A stretch of DNA of 64,000 nucleotides, taken from positions 2,170,001 to 2,234,000 of the forward strand of contig NC_018719.1 of NCBI RefSeq assembly GCF_000303155.1, written 5' to 3'. Shown here in pieces: positions 1 to 8,076 of this stretch; position 1 is the stretch's first letter, and each line of letters starts with the position of its first letter. This DNA comes from Candidatus Nitrososphaera gargensis Ga9.2. Lineage in GTDB: Archaea > Thermoproteota > Nitrososphaeria > Nitrososphaerales > Nitrososphaeraceae. The notes beneath the pieces are model-generated. The model did not search any database. It was not told the DNA's origin and saw nothing but the letters and a program-made list of their open reading frames with translations. The translations under genes and the position numbers were made by a program.

Positions 1-766
1 CTAATGCCAGTACTGATGAAGGTCTGCCAAAAGAAGAAATGGCTATTGCCCAATGACAAAGCAGGGCCGAATGTCTGATCCCTTGTTGCTCGCATAGCTG
101 CTTACATTCGTCAGACTCTAGCCATCTTTCGGCTTTGTCAAATTCATCTTTAGTGAGCTTCAGATAACGATATTTGCCTTCATTAGGAGCTACAACTTTT
201 AGTCCAAGTATGGCAGAGTCGTACTTGGTTAATCTAACACCAAGACAGAGCTGAAGGAAGGTTCGTACTGCATCACGTATATGTGGCTTGAAAGGAGCTT
301 TGAAACGCTTCTCATAGGAATCTCTGAATTGCTTGGTCGTTTCTGGATGCCTCCAGTACACAGGATTAATCTTGAAGGTTGGAACAACCTTTCCATAGCA
401 CAGGTTCTTGAAGGTCCTTAAGTCATCCTTCTGACCTCTTGTTTGTGCATATCTGTACCAATCATGAATCAAGTGAATATTATAAAAGCAATAGGCAGGA
501 ATGGAATCAATGTCTGGTGACTCGTAATCAATATTGTATCGGTGATCCCTGAGTCCGATCCAAGCAGCCTTATCCTCATATACAACTTCAATCTGATTCA
601 TCCTTGTGAGCCATTCAAAGGTAGCAGTATAACTCAAGTCCAGTTTCTTGGCAAGCTCTGGAATTGTGTGTGGTCGTTGGCTAAGTATCCTTAGAATTGA
701 TGAGGTTATCTTTTCTCTATGCTTGGCCCAAAGATCAATGTGTTGTTCAAACTGAAGAGTTGACAC
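1..766 (-). CDS. HTH-fused tyrosine-recombinase-like protein, truncated by window edge
   Basis: An open frame runs off the left edge, so the C-terminus is missing. No ATG lies upstream in frame; the GTG at 766 is the best start, with a TTG and an internal ATG as alternatives. The first ~60 residues look like a winged-helix DNA-binding domain (around TIPELAKKLDLSYTATFEWL). The last visible residues, AISSFGRPSSVLAL, resemble the box around the first catalytic arginine of tyrosine recombinases. The rest of the catalytic domain, including the tyrosine, lies outside the window. It may be the integrase of a second element or an internal recombinase of the element that ends at tRNA-Lys. The open frame is certain; the function is inferred from one motif. 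Confidence 0.55.
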   Translation of the reverse strand, partial: MSTLQFEQHIDLWAKHREKITSSILRILSQRPHTIPELAKKLDLSYTATFEWLTRMNQIEVVYEDKAAWIGLRDHRYNIDYESPDIDSIPAYCFYNIHLIHDWYRYAQTRGQKDDLRTFKNLCYGKVVPTFKINPVYWRHPETTKQFRDSYEKRFKAPFKPHIRDAVRTFLQLCLGVRLTKYDSAILGLKVVAPNEGKYRYLKLTKDEFDKAERWLESDECKQLCEQQGIRHSALLCHWAIAISSFGRPSSVLAL

Positions 767-1526
767 TAATGAGAGTGTGTTAATTCCAAGCTTTAACTGT
801 GTCGTTCCAAAGTTGCAAGAAGAGAAAGATGATAAAGGTGTTTTCCGTACAAGGTTGAATTTGGTACTTTAATGAAAATGATGGTACATATAAAATCTAC
901 GTTCTGTTCAATAATAGAATATGAAAACGAGGAAGGAAGCGACTTTTAGAAACTTTGGCAAACGTCACAATATTCGAGCGAAAATCGATTTATACACACT
1001 TTCTCAGAGTGTATTTGTTTGACCGTCGATTCCCAAATTTTTTGCTAAGTGGTACTGCACCATATAGAGGGAGACTTTAGACTGCAAAACACAACTCTGC
1101 AGAATTGCCTTTTTCTGACCTGTACAGACTATCAAGACTTGAACCCCGTATGCCTAGGGTACCCGTCGTACGTACTAGGGGTAGGCGGCCATACTAGCCA
1201 AGGGCCATCTTTTCATGACTTGATAACCTCAATTTCCACTGGTAAAATGCTGGTCAAATCATGTTAACTAATATCAAAATGGAGTCAATTCGTCATTTTT
1301 TCAATGGTACTGTTCCTTATAGCTAAGTTATTTTGTGCTCAGTTTCAATGGTAACAACCATTCAAAAACAGCAATGCAAGTACGCTAGGTATTGCAGGTA
1401 CCACAGCACACTGTCAGAACACTGTAATAACAAGAATAAAGCGCTAGAGGATTGCGCTATCGCTTGGACGTTTGTATTATTTCGACTAAATGACGAGCAA
1501 AAAACGGTATCAGTGAGGGATATAGT
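767..1526. other. Gene-poor AT-rich stretch with repeats
   Basis: No convincing gene is seen; short open frames here lack family features and overlap one another. It contains an imperfect palindrome (ATACACACT/AGAGTGTAT, 992-1014), a GTAC-rich inverted-repeat segment around 1152-1186 (GCCTA...TAGGC), and two diverged copies of a ~30-bp sequence with the pattern ATTTTTT...TGGTACTG..CC.TATAG near 1036 and 1292. The hexamer TGGTAC occurs four times (862, 882, 1050, 1305). It probably holds promoters for the flanking divergent genes, and possibly a non-coding element. Confidence 0.4.
992..1014. promoter_or_regulatory. Candidate operator palindrome
   Basis: ATACACACT and AGAGTGTAT form an inverted repeat matching at 8 of 9 positions around a 5-nt spacer, just after a TATA-like GATTTATA. 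It lies between divergent genes, so it could be a repressor site. No cognate regulator can be named. Confidence 0.3.
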
Positions 1527-1796
1527 ATGAGCAAGTCCACAAGGCATTATCATGTACTGGCTGGTTTACATGGATGCATTCCAGACTCTGACGAATTATA
1601 CCGTACAAAGCAAGAAGCAAGGCAAGGCTTAAAGTGGATAGTTGGAGAGCTCAGGAGCTCGAATAATCGCTTACGTGGCAATTTGAAGCAAGGTTACTTC
1701 GAGCTCGTCAAAAAGACTGATGCCTTATGTGATTACTGCGAAATTTCAGACTGCTATGAGTCCGACTGTTTAAAGGAGCTTGATAGATTTGACTAG
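1527..1796 (+). CDS. Orphan protein, first gene of four-gene accessory operon
   Basis: An 89-residue soluble protein of unrecognised family. The C-terminal part carries three cysteines in CDYCEISDCYESDC, a possible small metal site. A purine-rich GAGGGAT lies a few bases before the ATG. The 3' end overlaps the start of the next gene by 17 nt, which supports translational coupling and a real gene. Its neighbours are all orphans on the same strand, as expected for the cargo of an integrated virus or plasmid. Function unknown. Confidence 0.6.
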   Translation: MSKSTRHYHVLAGLHGCIPDSDELYRTKQEARQGLKWIVGELRSSNNRLRGNLKQGYFELVKKTDALCDYCEISDCYESDCLKELDRFD

Positions 1797-2577
1797 ACAA
1801 AAACAGACTCTAGGGCCAGACTACAACGAAATAGAACAAGCAATTGCAGATATGCTTAAAGAAAACACTGGTATGCACTTTTTAGATAGCGGCGGCGCTT
1901 ATGGGAGACACTGGCAGAGAAATCAAGCAATAGCAGACTTTAGACAATTGCCAGAATTGAGCATCGAAATATGGGATGATAGAGATTTTTGTATATCTCT
2001 CGATGTGTTCCATTACCTAACCTCATTCCTAGAGCTTGATGGACTAGCAAAAGACTTGCAAAAACAATTCGATGACTATAGCGAATTACCAGACAATAAG
2101 GACAAAGGATGGTATGAGCTCATGCAGACTTTTGCAGAAGATATACTGCGTGATCAATATGGCTACAGAATCGAGGAGTCATTCAATACGTACAATTACG
2201 AAAATTTACTTGGTCAAGTACTGCAAGGGTTAACCTTCCATGTAGCAGATATAGACTATCCTGACTACATAATACTGCAAATACATGGCGGTTGTGATGT
2301 TAGAGGTGGATATACAAAGCCTAGAATCTTCAAAGTACCAGAATTTGATTATTTTACGATAGTGCAATTTGATCTATATGCTAGTTGCAAGTGTACAAAT
2401 TGCAGTAGTGATGATTCAGGCTATCACTGGTACATTGACGGAAGTACTGCCGATAAGAGCCATGAGTACAAATTTCCATCATATTGGATAAAGTCTGGAA
2501 CAAAAAATCCAAGCAATAGCCTGAAGTGTACTAGATGTAAAAGCAAGGTTTATTTCACTCCTTGCTTGGTGCACTAA
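1780..2577 (+). CDS. Conserved-looking accessory protein with DSGG..GRHWQRN motif and C-terminal zinc ribbon
   Basis: A 265-residue protein; the TTG start overlaps the upstream gene, with an internal ATG 23 codons later as an alternative. Near the N-terminus is FLDSGGAYGRHWQRN. From memory, similar strings occur in uncharacterised proteins of phages and other mobile elements, but this was not searched. The C-terminal third has two CxxC pairs (CKCTNC around residue 205 and CTRC near the end) that could form a zinc ribbon. The acidic middle part has no membrane segment. It is most likely a virus- or plasmid-derived protein of unknown function; the zinc ribbon is inference from cysteine spacing. 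Confidence 0.65.
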   Translation: MIDLTRQKQTLGPDYNEIEQAIADMLKENTGMHFLDSGGAYGRHWQRNQAIADFRQLPELSIEIWDDRDFCISLDVFHYLTSFLELDGLAKDLQKQFDDYSELPDNKDKGWYELMQTFAEDILRDQYGYRIEESFNTYNYENLLGQVLQGLTFHVADIDYPDYIILQIHGGCDVRGGYTKPRIFKVPEFDYFTIVQFDLYASCKCTNCSSDDSGYHWYIDGSTADKSHEYKFPSYWIKSGTKNPSNSLKCTRCKSKVYFTPCLVH

Positions 2578-2597
2578 GAAATTGAGAGTGATTAAAA

Positions 2598-2963
2598 ATG
2601 GAATATTCAAACGACATTATAATCTGTAGTAAAAGCAAGAGTCTGCTAGAGCTCGATTGTACCATTACTGCTAATGGACATTCTTTTACTGCTAACGGAT
2701 CATTTTTGGTACCAGATAAAAAAGGAAAATTGAGAGGGATATTATACGCATATCCAAACGAAAACAAAATAGGATCATGGAATGGTGAAATCAAGATAGA
2801 TGCCGAATACTTGCATGAATGGAAAAACGGATTTTATGATGTTACTGGCAGACCACAAATAAATCAGAAAATTAGGTTCAAGTACCAAGGTAGACAATTC
2901 GCTGGTATTTGGCATAACAAGAACTGGTCATCAATAGTCAGAGTACGAGAGGTTAAGCAGTGA
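2598..2963 (+). CDS. Orphan accessory protein
   Basis: A 121-residue protein with alternating hydrophobic residues suggesting a beta-rich fold (for example GSFLVPDKKGKLRGILYAY). No signal peptide, membrane segment or known motif is seen. It follows the preceding gene after 20 nt and precedes the next by 5 nt, so it is the third gene of the operon. Family not recognised. Confidence 0.55.
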   Translation: MEYSNDIIICSKSKSLLELDCTITANGHSFTANGSFLVPDKKGKLRGILYAYPNENKIGSWNGEIKIDAEYLHEWKNGFYDVTGRPQINQKIRFKYQGRQFAGIWHNKNWSSIVRVREVKQ

Positions 2964-2968
2964 TCTAA

Positions 2969-3277
2969 ATGCCAGAACTGATCTATAATGACAATTCAGA
3001 ACTAACAGCGATTACCGTTAATGAGAGTGATCAACCTCTCATTATTTGGTACTGCAAGGCATTCTTACAAGATGGCTTAACAGTCGTGATCAACTATAAA
3101 GACAAAAGCGGCCGAGCTCATGAGATCAGAACAAACAACATACAGAGTGATAATGCCGGATTTAGCCTAAGAATGAATAATGCTCAAGGCAGATCAAAAG
3201 CGGCTGGAGCTCGATGCACTTTGCAAGTTTCAAAAGGTAGAATTGATTTAATCGGTAAAGTCATCATCGAGAAATAA
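2969..3277 (+). CDS. Orphan accessory protein, last gene of operon
   Basis: A 102-residue beta-rich protein of unrecognised family. Its layout resembles that of the preceding gene product (short beta strands, basic C-terminus ending VIIEK). The start lies 5 nt after the previous stop, implying co-translation. No catalytic motif is visible. Confidence 0.5.
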   Translation: MPELIYNDNSELTAITVNESDQPLIIWYCKAFLQDGLTVVINYKDKSGRAHEIRTNNIQSDNAGFSLRMNNAQGRSKAAGARCTLQVSKGRIDLIGKVIIEK

Positions 3278-3401
3278 CACTCGCTTTTTACGAATTTTCC
3301 TATTTTCATTTTTCCAAGTACTCTCAAGAGCTCTGCGAGCTCTGCCAGCCGCACTTTGATCATGTAGAAATCGAATTTCGGCCTGAAATTTGTCAAGTCT
3401 G

Positions 3402-3423
3402 CAAGTGAAATAATCTTCACTTG
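3402..3423. terminator. Hairpin-forming inverted repeat downstream of the four-gene operon
   Basis: CAAGTGAA and TTCACTTG form a perfect 8-bp inverted repeat with a 6-nt loop, followed by a run of A. It lies about 125 bp after the last stop codon in a gene-free 297-bp gap. It could be a terminator on the minus strand (poly-T after the hairpin in that sense) or an operator for the next gene. Confidence 0.3.
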
Positions 3424-3574
3424 AAAAAAATGATCAAAAGTGATATTTGGCAAAGTCTACGGAGTGGAAATTGAGGTTTTTGGCTTCAATTGCCAAAGCA
3501 AGCAGACGATCAGCAGTCACTTTCTAGAATATTTTGTAAGGGGGTACCCATTACACTTTTAGCTTCACAAATCT

Positions 3575-4132
3575 ATGCTTGCATTGATGGCCCAACTGCT
3601 ACAGATGCATGGAAAGATTGATGATCGATATGCGCATTGTTTGATTCCTACGTCAGAAAAGGAAAAGATTATTCTTGGTGCAATAAAGGAGCAGGGAAAT
3701 AACGCTACTACTGAAAACATTGGCAAGCTCATCATATTCAGATATGCCAGCCCTGCACTTGCGGCTTCAGCAATGCGAAGGATGGAGCAGATGCGGAAGT
3801 GGGGCACGATTCAATTCCATAAACACAACTGGCGGATAGGGCCTAATGCCACAATACTATCCAAACGAAGGAATAGTGAAGAAGATCCTCTGCATGGTTT
3901 AGCAGGAGTTAGTCTCGGAACGGTACCCCAAGAGCTTGCAGAACATTTCTGTCAAGTATGCGATCAATTGATAGTTCAATATGCAGACGCAGAGATAATA
4001 ATGTACAAAGGCAGATTGTATATTTGTCATGCTGAATCCTGCTATGACCAACTCTACAAGAAGATCAATATGAGAGTCAAAAAGCGACGCACACTGAAGC
4101 CGTTAGAAAGCCAAAGAAGAAGGCAAAATTAA
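3575..4132 (+). CDS. Winged-helix-like protein with C-terminal zinc motif
   Basis: A 185-residue protein. Residues ~25-90 look like a helix-turn-helix or winged-helix region (EKEKIILGAIKEQGNNATTE, then AMRRMEQMRKWGTI). The C-terminal part carries CQVC and, about 25 residues later, CHAESC, a plausible zinc site. The extreme C-terminus is strongly basic (KKRRTLKPLESQRRRQN), consistent with nucleic-acid binding. Two later methionines are alternative starts. Role unknown; possibly a regulator of the accessory element. Confidence 0.55.
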   Translation: MLALMAQLLQMHGKIDDRYAHCLIPTSEKEKIILGAIKEQGNNATTENIGKLIIFRYASPALAASAMRRMEQMRKWGTIQFHKHNWRIGPNATILSKRRNSEEDPLHGLAGVSLGTVPQELAEHFCQVCDQLIVQYADAEIIMYKGRLYICHAESCYDQLYKKINMRVKKRRTLKPLESQRRRQN

Positions 4133-4248
4133 CTTCAGGTTTCCTCAGAAAAAGCGAGTGCATACAAACAAGATTTCATAGCATACCATCACCTAATGCA
4201 TAGATAGCAAGAAAAGGTTCAATACAACGATAATCTTGGCTTCAATTC

Positions 4249-4686
4249 ATGTCTGATGAGGTAGGCGTCACAATTCCAACAATAGCCGGTTTAGCTGTAG
4301 GCGTTGCGCTCATTGTAGCATTTGCTTCATTTGCCAAGCCTGCCTTTACTATGTCAGATGACGAAGTTAGGCAGAAAGTACGGAACCTTCCAGAAGTTCA
4401 AGCCTTCTATGAAAGATATACACCATTGGAACAGATCAGGCATCAAGGAACTACAACTTATGTAGAATATCAAATCGGTAAAACTTGGTATTTCAGCAAT
4501 GACCCTACGGCATTACAAGATGACGTGACTAAATCATTGCGTCTTTATGTAAAGGTTGATCCGTATGGAAAAACTAGCGTTGCATTGGATTGTATGAGTA
4601 TGTCAGGCGGCAATAGCTTGCCTGCTACCATAGAAATGATCAAAACGACCAGCTGTATAGAACAGCCAGAACAAGACGCATATTAA
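4249..4686 (+). CDS. Single-pass membrane-anchored orphan protein
   Basis: A 145-residue protein with one hydrophobic segment near the N-terminus (about residues 9-29, IPTIAGLAVGVALIVAFASF) and a soluble remainder, probably extracytoplasmic. Two cysteines in the C-terminal third could form a disulfide. The organisation resembles that of the anchored protein at 47876-48409, but sequence similarity is not obvious by eye. The stop codon lies about 25-30 bp from the left end of the insertion sequence. Confidence 0.55.
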   Translation: MSDEVGVTIPTIAGLAVGVALIVAFASFAKPAFTMSDDEVRQKVRNLPEVQAFYERYTPLEQIRHQGTTTYVEYQIGKTWYFSNDPTALQDDVTKSLRLYVKVDPYGKTSVALDCMSMSGGNSLPATIEMIKTTSCIEQPEQDAY

Positions 4687-4770
4687 CCGCCCACCACATC
4701 CTTACAAAGAACATAATCAGTACTTGGCAATAACGAGTTTGTGAGCAGCTTTTTAGTCGATTGTTGAAGG

Positions 4771-4808
4771 GCGTCCCTGGCAACAGCTAAAGCTGCCACC
4801 AGAGACGC
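4771..4808 (+). promoter_or_regulatory. Three-part hairpin in the IS leader
   Basis: Nested complementary segments GCGTC/GACGC, CTGG/CCAG and AGCT/AGCT surround a 2-nt centre and end 7 bp before the transposase GTG. In RNA this would be a long hairpin in the transposase leader. Such structures can block translation from read-through transcripts in other insertion sequences; that role here is inference. Confidence 0.5.
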
Positions 4809-4815
4809 ATGGTTT

Positions 4816-6033
4816 GTGAGAACCCTGCCAATCCAGTGCGGTACATTTACCCAAGAACCTACCGACAAACATTTTTTGACACATGAGAGAGTACTTGGTA
4901 ATGCAGTAAACGTACTGCTGCCAGTCTTCAGGCCAGCCGATTTCAGAAAAAGGCGGTATTCAGTAGTCGATATAGCAAATTCTGTGGTCTATGCCTGTAC
5001 CGGTGGGACATCCATAACACAAGCCTGCTGTACTCTGGCCAGCACCCCGTCCAGGAGGGATGTCCAGTACCACGTGTCCAAGATTGACATTTCGTGGATT
5101 CAGTCGGCCGCCAACAGGCTGCTGCAGAAAAGGGTGGCGGAGACCCTGCACAATCGAGCTGTCGACATAGCCATCGACATGACAGACGTTCCCTACCACG
5201 GCGAGCCTGAGAATGAGGGGGATGTCAGACGCGGCAGGGCCAGGAGCGGCACGACCCACTTTTTCACGTACGCCAGCGCCTACGTGATGCTCCATGGAAG
5301 GAGGTTCACCTTGGCCACCAGGTACATCCGGGAGGGGGAAGCACTGGTTGGAGTAGTCAGGTACCTGCTTGCAGAGGTACAGAAGGCGAGCATCGTGATA
5401 AAATGCCTGTTCCTTGACAAGGGGTTCTTTACAGCAGCTGTAATGAGCTACCTCAATTCCATGCGTATCCCGTACATCATAGCCGCTTTTCCAAGAGGCA
5501 GGAAAGGCGGCACGTTATCCAGACTGACCCGGAAAAGAAGGGATAGTTTCGTCGTACCGGACTGCGAAATGACAGATTCTGCCACCGGCGAGAAATGCAC
5601 ATTCAGGCTGTATGCCGTTGCCAAATACCGGAAGAAAAGGTACAGGAAGAAACGCGGCGTCCAGTACATGTACTATGCCGCAGGCCTTGTCAATATCCCG
5701 GTAGGGCGGATGTTTGACGAGTACCGGAGGAGATTTGGCATAGAATCGTCATACAGGGCGATGGGAAAGAGCAGGGCCAGGACGTCATCCAGGAGTCCAG
5801 CACTGCGCTTCCTCTATGTTCTGGCATCGCTTGTTATACAGAATGAGTGGGTGTACATCAAGTGGCAGTACCTCAGCAAGGCGACGCGCGGAAGGTACGG
5901 GAGAAGATACGATGCAGAATTTACGTACTTTCATATGCTGCTTTTTCTGCGGCTGGGACTGGAGCAGAAATACGGCGCGGTGTACTCGGTACAGATCAAA
6001 AACAGCAGGTCAGTTATAATTGATGGTGGCTAA
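4816..6033 (+). CDS. ISH3-type DDE transposase
   Basis: A 405-residue transposase. DDE residues are plausible at D121 (AIDMTDVPYHG), D201 (CLFLDKGFF) and E310 (RRFGIESSYR), the spacing and context of the ISH3 family and related IS4-like enzymes of archaea. A basic linker precedes the last beta strand. The GTG start follows the leader hairpin. The stop codon overlaps the right terminal repeat. Base composition is more GC-rich than the surrounding accessory DNA, fitting recent arrival. The frame is uninterrupted, so the enzyme could be active. The family name is from motif memory. Confidence 0.85.
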   Translation: MRTLPIQCGTFTQEPTDKHFLTHERVLGNAVNVLLPVFRPADFRKRRYSVVDIANSVVYACTGGTSITQACCTLASTPSRRDVQYHVSKIDISWIQSAANRLLQKRVAETLHNRAVDIAIDMTDVPYHGEPENEGDVRRGRARSGTTHFFTYASAYVMLHGRRFTLATRYIREGEALVGVVRYLLAEVQKASIVIKCLFLDKGFFTAAVMSYLNSMRIPYIIAAFPRGRKGGTLSRLTRKRRDSFVVPDCEMTDSATGEKCTFRLYAVAKYRKKRYRKKRGVQYMYYAAGLVNIPVGRMFDEYRRRFGIESSYRAMGKSRARTSSRSPALRFLYVLASLVIQNEWVYIKWQYLSKATRGRYGRRYDAEFTYFHMLLFLRLGLEQKYGAVYSVQIKNSRSVIIDGG

Positions 6034-6049
6034 TTGCCAGGTACTGATA

Positions 6050-6764
6050 ATGGATAATGATGAAATACGGTACAAGCTTTTGCTACCATTGTATAATAGG
6101 TTCTATGATGAAGGCTACTTTAGCCATAACATCGTTACCGATGGGATAATCAATGAGAGTGGTTTAACCTTAGATTCAAGGGTACTTAAGCACATTTTGA
6201 TTTCCTTGAAAGGAATCATTATGTAAAGGGGATCAGAGCTTTACATGCAAGTTATCCCATCAACGTAGGCATAGACGCAATGGGAATAAGATTTGTGGAA
6301 AGTCGTAATGCGGAACTGGCAAAATACCACAACGAGATAAGATTCAAAATGCTCACTCTCCTATACGATGAATACTTGGTAATTTCGGGAATTGGGTAAT
6401 TGTTGATGAAGCATTTGTAGAGGAATCCGGGCTTGTTGGTGTTGGCGAAAATATTGTTCGTGCCGATTTAATTTATCTTGAGAAAGTTGGCCTGATCAAA
6501 GGAACACATGTTTGGCAAGTACGGAGCTGGCCCGATGGTGTCAGAATATCTGAATCTGGAATCGGATTAGTTGAAAGCGTAATAGATAATGCTCTAAAGG
6601 AGTTTGAACAACTTGGTAAGCAACCCAAACAGAGAACGCAGGACATTATAAATGAACAGGATAAAAGAACAAAACTAAAGAAGTTCAAGGAAACCGTATC
6701 AGAGAACCATGAGTTAATCGAGCTAGCAGCAAAAATGGTCTATTTCGTATTCACAGGTCACTAG
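6050..6764 (+). pseudogene. Decayed tandem winged-helix gene beside the IS
   Basis: Three reading frames together spell one protein with two related halves. The first begins NDEIRYKLLLPLYNRFY and continues through NHYVKGIRALHASYP to GIRFVES. The second begins NEIRFKMLTLLYDEYL and continues through YLEKVGLIKG to GIGLVES, then a charged C-terminal tail. Frame changes are needed near 6205 and near 6390. The apparent start lies right at the IS end, so the original N-terminus may have been removed or replaced. Each half resembles a winged-helix domain. Two sequencing errors are a less likely alternative. Confidence 0.65.
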
Positions 6765-6882
6765 ACAGAATATAACGTAATGGGACTAGAAATTCAATCA
6801 TCTAGCACAGCTGAGGAAAGGCTGTCTGTTGGCCAAATATCCTGCCGTGCACACATTGTTAAATTCGGGTCATATACAAGCG

Positions 6883-7446
6883 TTAGTGCGGGTATTCCCA
6901 CAACTTTACATGATAACGCTTTTCGCCGACCTGATCGTATAGTCCGAGTTCAAACTCATTCTCTCCATATTTATAGACGGAGCTCTCAGTGCGTATTGTT
7001 GTCATGTCACTCAACTCGTACGGAAGAGTAAACTTGAAATTTGCAAGTTCATCATTATCAACTTCTCTCATAAATGGGGCAAAGAACTTTTCATAACATT
7101 GAGTATCAATATACCCATTTTTCCCCAAGTCACCACGAATTGCGCTATAGCAATACCTGTAGGTTGCAATTGGTGTCCTTGAAGCAGCACCACCACTTGG
7201 CAAAACAGAGACATCCTCATTAGTGGTACTTTTCAAAACGTTCTGGATAGTCGATATTCCCTCGCTGTTGAACAGAGCATAATATACTGCAACTAACCCT
7301 GCTATGCCGACAATGGCCGCTGCTACGATCTTGCCGGAGACTATTTTTCCTCTGGCTCCACACCGGGGGCAGATATTTCGCAAGTTAGATGAATATCGGT
7401 GTCCACACTTTCTGCAATTGCGCCAAGTGTAATTATCAATAGGCAT
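6883..7446 (-). CDS. Zinc-ribbon membrane protein
   Basis: A 187-residue protein. An N-terminal zinc ribbon (CRKCGHRY...CPRCG, residues ~11-31) is followed by one transmembrane helix (residues ~40-60, IVAAAIVGIAGLVAVYYALF) and a ~125-residue soluble domain, probably outside the cell. It is the second gene of a two-gene unit, 6 nt downstream of the small membrane protein. Function unknown; the architecture is common among uncharacterised thaumarchaeal proteins. Confidence 0.7.
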   Translation of the reverse strand: MPIDNYTWRNCRKCGHRYSSNLRNICPRCGARGKIVSGKIVAAAIVGIAGLVAVYYALFNSEGISTIQNVLKSTTNEDVSVLPSGGAASRTPIATYRYCYSAIRGDLGKNGYIDTQCYEKFFAPFMREVDNDELANFKFTLPYELSDMTTIRTESSVYKYGENEFELGLYDQVGEKRYHVKLWEYPH

Positions 7447-7452
7447 ATACTG

Positions 7453-7689
7453 TCAAGTTCCCTCAAAGAATTTCTTTCTATGTCTGCGTACTGCCCTGTC
7501 AACGTATGCGGCCATGATGAAAACTCCCGCCGCTATCATGAAGACGCCTGCCGTAAAGAACCACCCTAAACCAGTCCTATCGTTAGCATGAGGTATTCCA
7601 ATCGGCAAAGCAATAAGGACTCCAAATGCTATCATCCCAATCCCTACGAGCTTCCAGACATGCTTTGTAGCAATCTGTTTTGCTATCAA
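7453..7689 (-). CDS. Small two-helix membrane protein
   Basis: A 78-residue protein with two transmembrane helices (LVGIGMIAFGVLIALPIGI and WFFTAGVFMIAAGVFIMAAY) and a basic C-terminal tail. It starts with TTG; no better ATG is available. It directly precedes the zinc-ribbon membrane protein gene, so the two may act together at the membrane. Confidence 0.6.
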   Translation of the reverse strand: MIAKQIATKHVWKLVGIGMIAFGVLIALPIGIPHANDRTGLGWFFTAGVFMIAAGVFIMAAYVDRAVRRHRKKFFEGT

Positions 7690-7768
7690 ACCCTGCTTCC
7701 TTTGTTACCTTTGTATCCTTTGGACATCCTAAAGAACTTTCCTACTATACATTCTTTCAATCCCAAGT

Positions 7769-7942
7769 ATGTCCAGCAAGGAAAGTAAGCGTGAAATACT
7801 CAGTGTCAGCCCAATGAGTCACAAGTTTCAGATTACTATTGCAAAGAAGGTAAGAGAGAAACTAAAGCTGAAAGGCGGTGATTCTATAGCTTTCATTGAA
7901 GAAGGCGGCAGGATATACATCGCAAAAAGTACTGACGTTTGA
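7769..7942 (+). CDS. AbrB/MazE-type DNA-binding protein
   Basis: A 57-residue protein. From MSHKFQITIAKKVREKLKLK through GGDSIAFIEEGGRIYIAKS it matches the SpoVT/AbrB swapped-hairpin pattern: polar strand, basic helix (KKVREKLKLKGGD), then a glycine turn and a final strand. Such proteins act as transition-state regulators or as antitoxins of PIN-domain toxins. No PIN-like toxin is encoded next to it; the following gene is an orphan. It could regulate the accessory element or be an orphan antitoxin. Confidence 0.75.
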   Translation: MSSKESKREILSVSPMSHKFQITIAKKVREKLKLKGGDSIAFIEEGGRIYIAKSTDV

Positions 7943-8076
7943 CCTAATGAGAAGTGATCTCGATAATAATCACACTGATAATTCTTAGGATCATTTCGGT
8001 TGGCTGGTAAATTCAGGTGATAGAATGATAACTTAGAGAGATGCATTTAAGGATCATTTGCTGATACTAGGAAATA

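Larger units (their letters stand above)
4712..6052 (+). mobile_element. Insertion sequence, ISH3-like, about 1.34 kb
   Basis: The transposase gene is bracketed by terminal inverted repeats. The left end ATCAGTACTTGGCAAT (4716-4731) matches the reverse complement of the right end, ATCAGTACCTGGCAAT (6033-6048), at 15 of 16 positions. The match can be extended outward a few bases (CATAATCAG / CATTATCAG), which gives the outer limits used here. No target-site duplication is evident, so the exact ends are uncertain by about 4 bp. The element looks structurally complete, with an intact transposase. Confidence 0.8.

Noticed and set aside
1128-1208. tRNA-like sequence on the minus strand (GGTTCAAGTC near GGCC...GGCC)
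   Set aside because: The T-stem pairs at only three positions including wobble, and no acceptor stem can be formed. At most a degenerate relic.
6780-7031. Plus-strand 83-codon open frame
   Set aside because: It lies mostly opposite the zinc-ribbon membrane protein gene, which has clear domain structure.
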